Origin: Coxiellaceae bacterium UBA6002 | GTDB taxonomy: Bacteria > Pseudomonadota > Gammaproteobacteria > UBA6002 | NCBI GenBank assembly: GCA_002429595.1 | Contig: DJAM01000124.1 | Span: 1-7,942 of the forward strand | Reading direction: 5' to 3' | Length of the DNA stretch: 7,942 nt | Shown: positions 5,907-7,942 of the stretch, piece after piece | Numbering within the stretch: the stretch's first letter is position 1 | How the letters are laid out: every line of letters starts with the position of its first letter | Notes under the pieces: generated by a model | Told to the model about the DNA's origin: nothing | Seen by the model: the letters and a program-made list of their open reading frames with translations, nothing else | Database searches by the model: none | Translations under genes and position numbers: made by a program

Positions 5907-7733
5907 ATGGACAATAACAATAAGCAAAATCCGGAAGAGCTACTACGGCATGTCTTTGGGTACGATAGTTTTCGACCACTACAACGAGCAGTCGTCACGA
6001 GTGTCTTAGCGGGTAGGGATAATTTCGTGCTCATGCCGACCGGCGGCGGCAAATCTCTTTGCTATCAAATTCCTGCGATGATAAGGCCTGGTGTCGGAAT
6101 AATTGTTTCGCCCCTTATCTCGTTAATGCAGGATCAAGTTCAAGCTCTACAGTCAAATGGTGTCGCTGCCGCTTTCTATAATTCGTCTTTAACTCCTAAA
6201 GAAGCACATCAAGTTTTAAACCTACTACTGCAGGGGCAGTTAGATCTTTTATATATCGCTCCAGAACGCTTAATGACACCCTGGTTTTCAGAACATCTTA
6301 AAAAACTTCAAATTGCATTGTTTGCTATTGATGAAGCACATTGCGTCTCACAGTGGGGGCCCGATTTTCGTCCTGAATATTTACAGCTAGGACAGCTGAA
6401 ACAATTATTCCCGGGTGTGCCAATGTTAGCGTTAACGGCGACTGCCGATAAACAAACAAGACTTGATATTCCTGCCAAACTCAATCTTCAACAACCTGAT
6501 TTCCATTTGGGTAGTTTCAATCGCCACAATATTCAATACACCGTTGTAGAAAAGCACCAACCCTTCAAGCAACTGCTTAGATTTATCCAGCGCAGACCCG
6601 GTGAAGCCGGCATTGTTTATTGCCTAACCCGCAATCGCGTAGAAGAAGTTGCAGAAAAACTAAACAAAGAAGGTATCAAAGCCCTACCTTATCATGCAGG
6701 TTTAAGCACTCAAATTAGGCAAAAAACTCAAGAAATGTTTCAAAAAGACGATATTGAGGTAGTTGTTGCAACGATCGCTTTTGGTATGGGTATTGATAAA
6801 CCAAATGTACGCTTCGTCGCCCACTACGACTTACCTAAAAATATCGAATCGTATTATCAAGAAACTGGTCGAGCAGGCAGGGACGGTTTACCTTCAGAAT
6901 CGCTACTGTTATATGGTTTGGCTGATGTAGCCGTAGCACGTGGCATTATTACCCAAAACCGTAATGAATCCCAAAAACGCATCGAAATGCACAAGCTCAA
7001 TATGATGACCCAATTCGTTGAGGCACTAAGCTGCCGTCGCCGAGTTTTGCTAAATTACTTTGAAGAAGATCTAGATCGAGACTGTCAAAACTGCGATATC
7101 TGTTTACAACCCCCCGAAACCTACGATGCCACTGAAGATGCGCGCAAGGCCCTATCCTGCGTCTATCGAGTAGGTCAACGCTATGGCGTCAGCTATGTCA
7201 TCGAAGTATTACGCGGGGTAGAAAGTAAGCGGATCAAAGATTTAGGGCATGACCGATTAAGTGTCTACGCAATTGGGCGTCATTTAACTCAAGAGGAATG
7301 GCATAGTGTTTTTAGACAGTTAATACACCGAGGATTAATAGAACAAGATGTCGCCAATTATTCTATTTTAAAACTGAAAGAGAGAGCACGCCCCGTGTTA
7401 ACGGGCCAGGAGAAACTCCATCTTGCAAAATATCGCATTTCTCAGACTGAGACTCCTCGTGTTAAGAAAAATAAAGTCATCTCCTCAGGCACTTCTACAC
7501 CAGATGATTTACTGTTCGAAGAGTTACGGAAGCTACGCAAGTCCCTGGCCCAGTCTGCAAACGTTGCCCCATTTATTATTTTTAGTGATTCTACTTTAAG
7601 GCAGATGGCGGCGGAGAAGCCTCGTACGAAGTTGGAGTTTTTGCAGTTAAGTGGGGTAGGGGAGAAGAAGTTGGAGATTTATGGGGGGGTGTTTATTGAT
7701 GCGATTGAGAAGTTTGGGGTTAGCATTTCTTAA
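5907..7733 (+). CDS. recQ: ATP-dependent 3'-5' DNA helicase RecQ
   Basis: This 608-residue helicase (E. coli RecQ is 609) unwinds DNA in RecF-pathway repair and in processing of stalled forks. Motif 0 has FRPLQ (22-26) and Walker A is PTGGGKS with Lys49. DEAH is at 142-145 and the SAT-equivalent TATA at 177-180. The motif VI sequence QETGRAGRDG (318-327) carries the expected arginines. The RecQ C-terminal zinc site is complete: Cys376, Cys393, Cys396 and Cys399. The winged helix follows (about 405-510) and an HRDC domain ends the protein (about 530-605). The aromatic-rich loop reads SQWGPDFRPEY; Pro152 replaces the almost invariant His. The last 40 codons use only GAG and AAG for Glu and Lys. 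The ATG is preceded by an A-rich tract without a Shine-Dalgarno site, but the N-terminus aligns well with the family. Confidence 0.97.
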   Translation: MDNNNKQNPEELLRHVFGYDSFRPLQRAVVTSVLAGRDNFVLMPTGGGKSLCYQIPAMIRPGVGIIVSPLISLMQDQVQALQSNGVAAAFYNSSLTPKEAHQVLNLLLQGQLDLLYIAPERLMTPWFSEHLKKLQIALFAIDEAHCVSQWGPDFRPEYLQLGQLKQLFPGVPMLALTATADKQTRLDIPAKLNLQQPDFHLGSFNRHNIQYTVVEKHQPFKQLLRFIQRRPGEAGIVYCLTRNRVEEVAEKLNKEGIKALPYHAGLSTQIRQKTQEMFQKDDIEVVVATIAFGMGIDKPNVRFVAHYDLPKNIESYYQETGRAGRDGLPSESLLLYGLADVAVARGIITQNRNESQKRIEMHKLNMMTQFVEALSCRRRVLLNYFEEDLDRDCQNCDICLQPPETYDATEDARKALSCVYRVGQRYGVSYVIEVLRGVESKRIKDLGHDRLSVYAIGRHLTQEEWHSVFRQLIHRGLIEQDVANYSILKLKERARPVLTGQEKLHLAKYRISQTETPRVKKNKVISSGTSTPDDLLFEELRKLRKSLAQSANVAPFIIFSDSTLRQMAAEKPRTKLEFLQLSGVGEKKLEIYGGVFIDAIEKFGVSIS

Positions 7734-7736
7734 AAT

Positions 7737-7766
7737 CGTTCACGTTCCCGTTCCCGTTCCCGTTCC
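7737..7766. repeat. Tandem hexamer CGTTCC, five units
   Basis: Five head-to-tail units begin three bases after the recQ stop. The first, CGTTCA (7737-7742), is degenerate, and four perfect CGTTCC units follow (7743-7766). The array runs into CGAATC, the start of the unique part of the inverted-repeat arm described separately. The same hexamers appear inverted at the right edge of the window. Confidence 0.85.
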
Positions 7767-7942
7767 CGAATCATACAGGCCATACAGCACCGTAACGGCT
7801 CCAATAGCACGAGGTTTGCTTTGGCTTTGTTGTTGTTCAAAATCAAAAACTACTTGAATTAGACTGCGAAGTATTTTTCACCATCTGTGCGAGGTTGAAA
7901 ACTGTGCAATATGGTCTGTATGATTCGGGAACGGGAACGGGA
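7752..7942. mobile_element. MITE-like element with long terminal inverted repeats (right end cut by window)
   Basis: The arm at 7752-7790 is the reverse complement of 7904-7942 with 36 of 39 positions matching; the outer 27 match perfectly and end at the window edge, so the arms may be longer. Each arm has hexamer repeats outside and the sequence GAATCATACAG inside. The 113-base centre (7791-7903) has no plausible gene. It contains two similar stretches in the same orientation, GCACGAGGTTTG near 7808 and GTGCGAGGTTGA near 7888. Inverted arms, small size and lack of coding capacity fit a non-autonomous transposable element. A long hairpin acting as a terminator or structured RNA behind recQ is the alternative. 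No target-site duplication can be judged because the far flank is missing. Confidence 0.55.

Noticed and set aside
5794..5979. Minus-strand open frame across the intergenic repeat and the recQ start
   Set aside because: Its content is translated repeat and recQ antisense, with no family resemblance.

Overview
The window reads as part of an AT-rich gammaproteobacterial chromosome. The biotin enzymes and RecQ look gammaproteobacterial, intergenic spaces are short, and small dispersed-type repeats sit between genes. A eukaryote-like leucine-rich-repeat protein (GALA-type repeats with an F-box-like motif) suggests a host-associated lineage, perhaps of the Legionella/Coxiella kind. That placement is inferred from gene content; no 16S or other marker is present.

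Layout, left to right. Positions 1-68 hold a short direct-repeat fragment. Positions 69-1139 (minus) encode the LRR protein, starting at a GTG with a good Shine-Dalgarno sequence. Positions 1140-1417 are AT-rich with no gene. A complete tRNA-Asn(GTT) lies at 1418-1493 (minus) with its own likely promoter just behind the bioD stop. Positions 1547-4351 (minus) are a compact bioB-bioF-bioD operon in which each junction overlaps by 19-20 bp. An 89-bp divergent control region (4352-4440) separates it from bioA (4441-5766, plus). It holds a strong promoter for bioB and an odd-centred palindrome over that promoter's -35 box. A 73-bp repeat with terminal inverted repeats (5804-5876) lies between bioA and recQ (5907-7733, plus). 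From 7737 to the right edge is an apparently non-coding element of about 200 bp, bounded by inverted 39-bp arms whose outer parts are CGTTCC hexamer repeats. The window cuts it off.

BioF makes KAPA from pimeloyl-thioester and alanine, BioA makes DAPA, BioD closes the ureido ring and BioB inserts sulfur. The four genes therefore cover the whole late biotin pathway. The pimelate-forming genes bioC and bioH are not here and must be elsewhere or replaced. BioA is of the WHPxxQMKDYE type, lacking the Tyr that E. coli BioA uses near its amino donor. RecQ has all catalytic and zinc residues but carries Pro where the aromatic-rich loop normally has His.

The points most worth following are the GALA-LRR/F-box-like protein, the hexamer-flanked inverted-repeat element, the bioA/bioB control palindrome, and the abrupt codon-use change at the 3' end of recQ. 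I did not find an obviously new multi-gene system.
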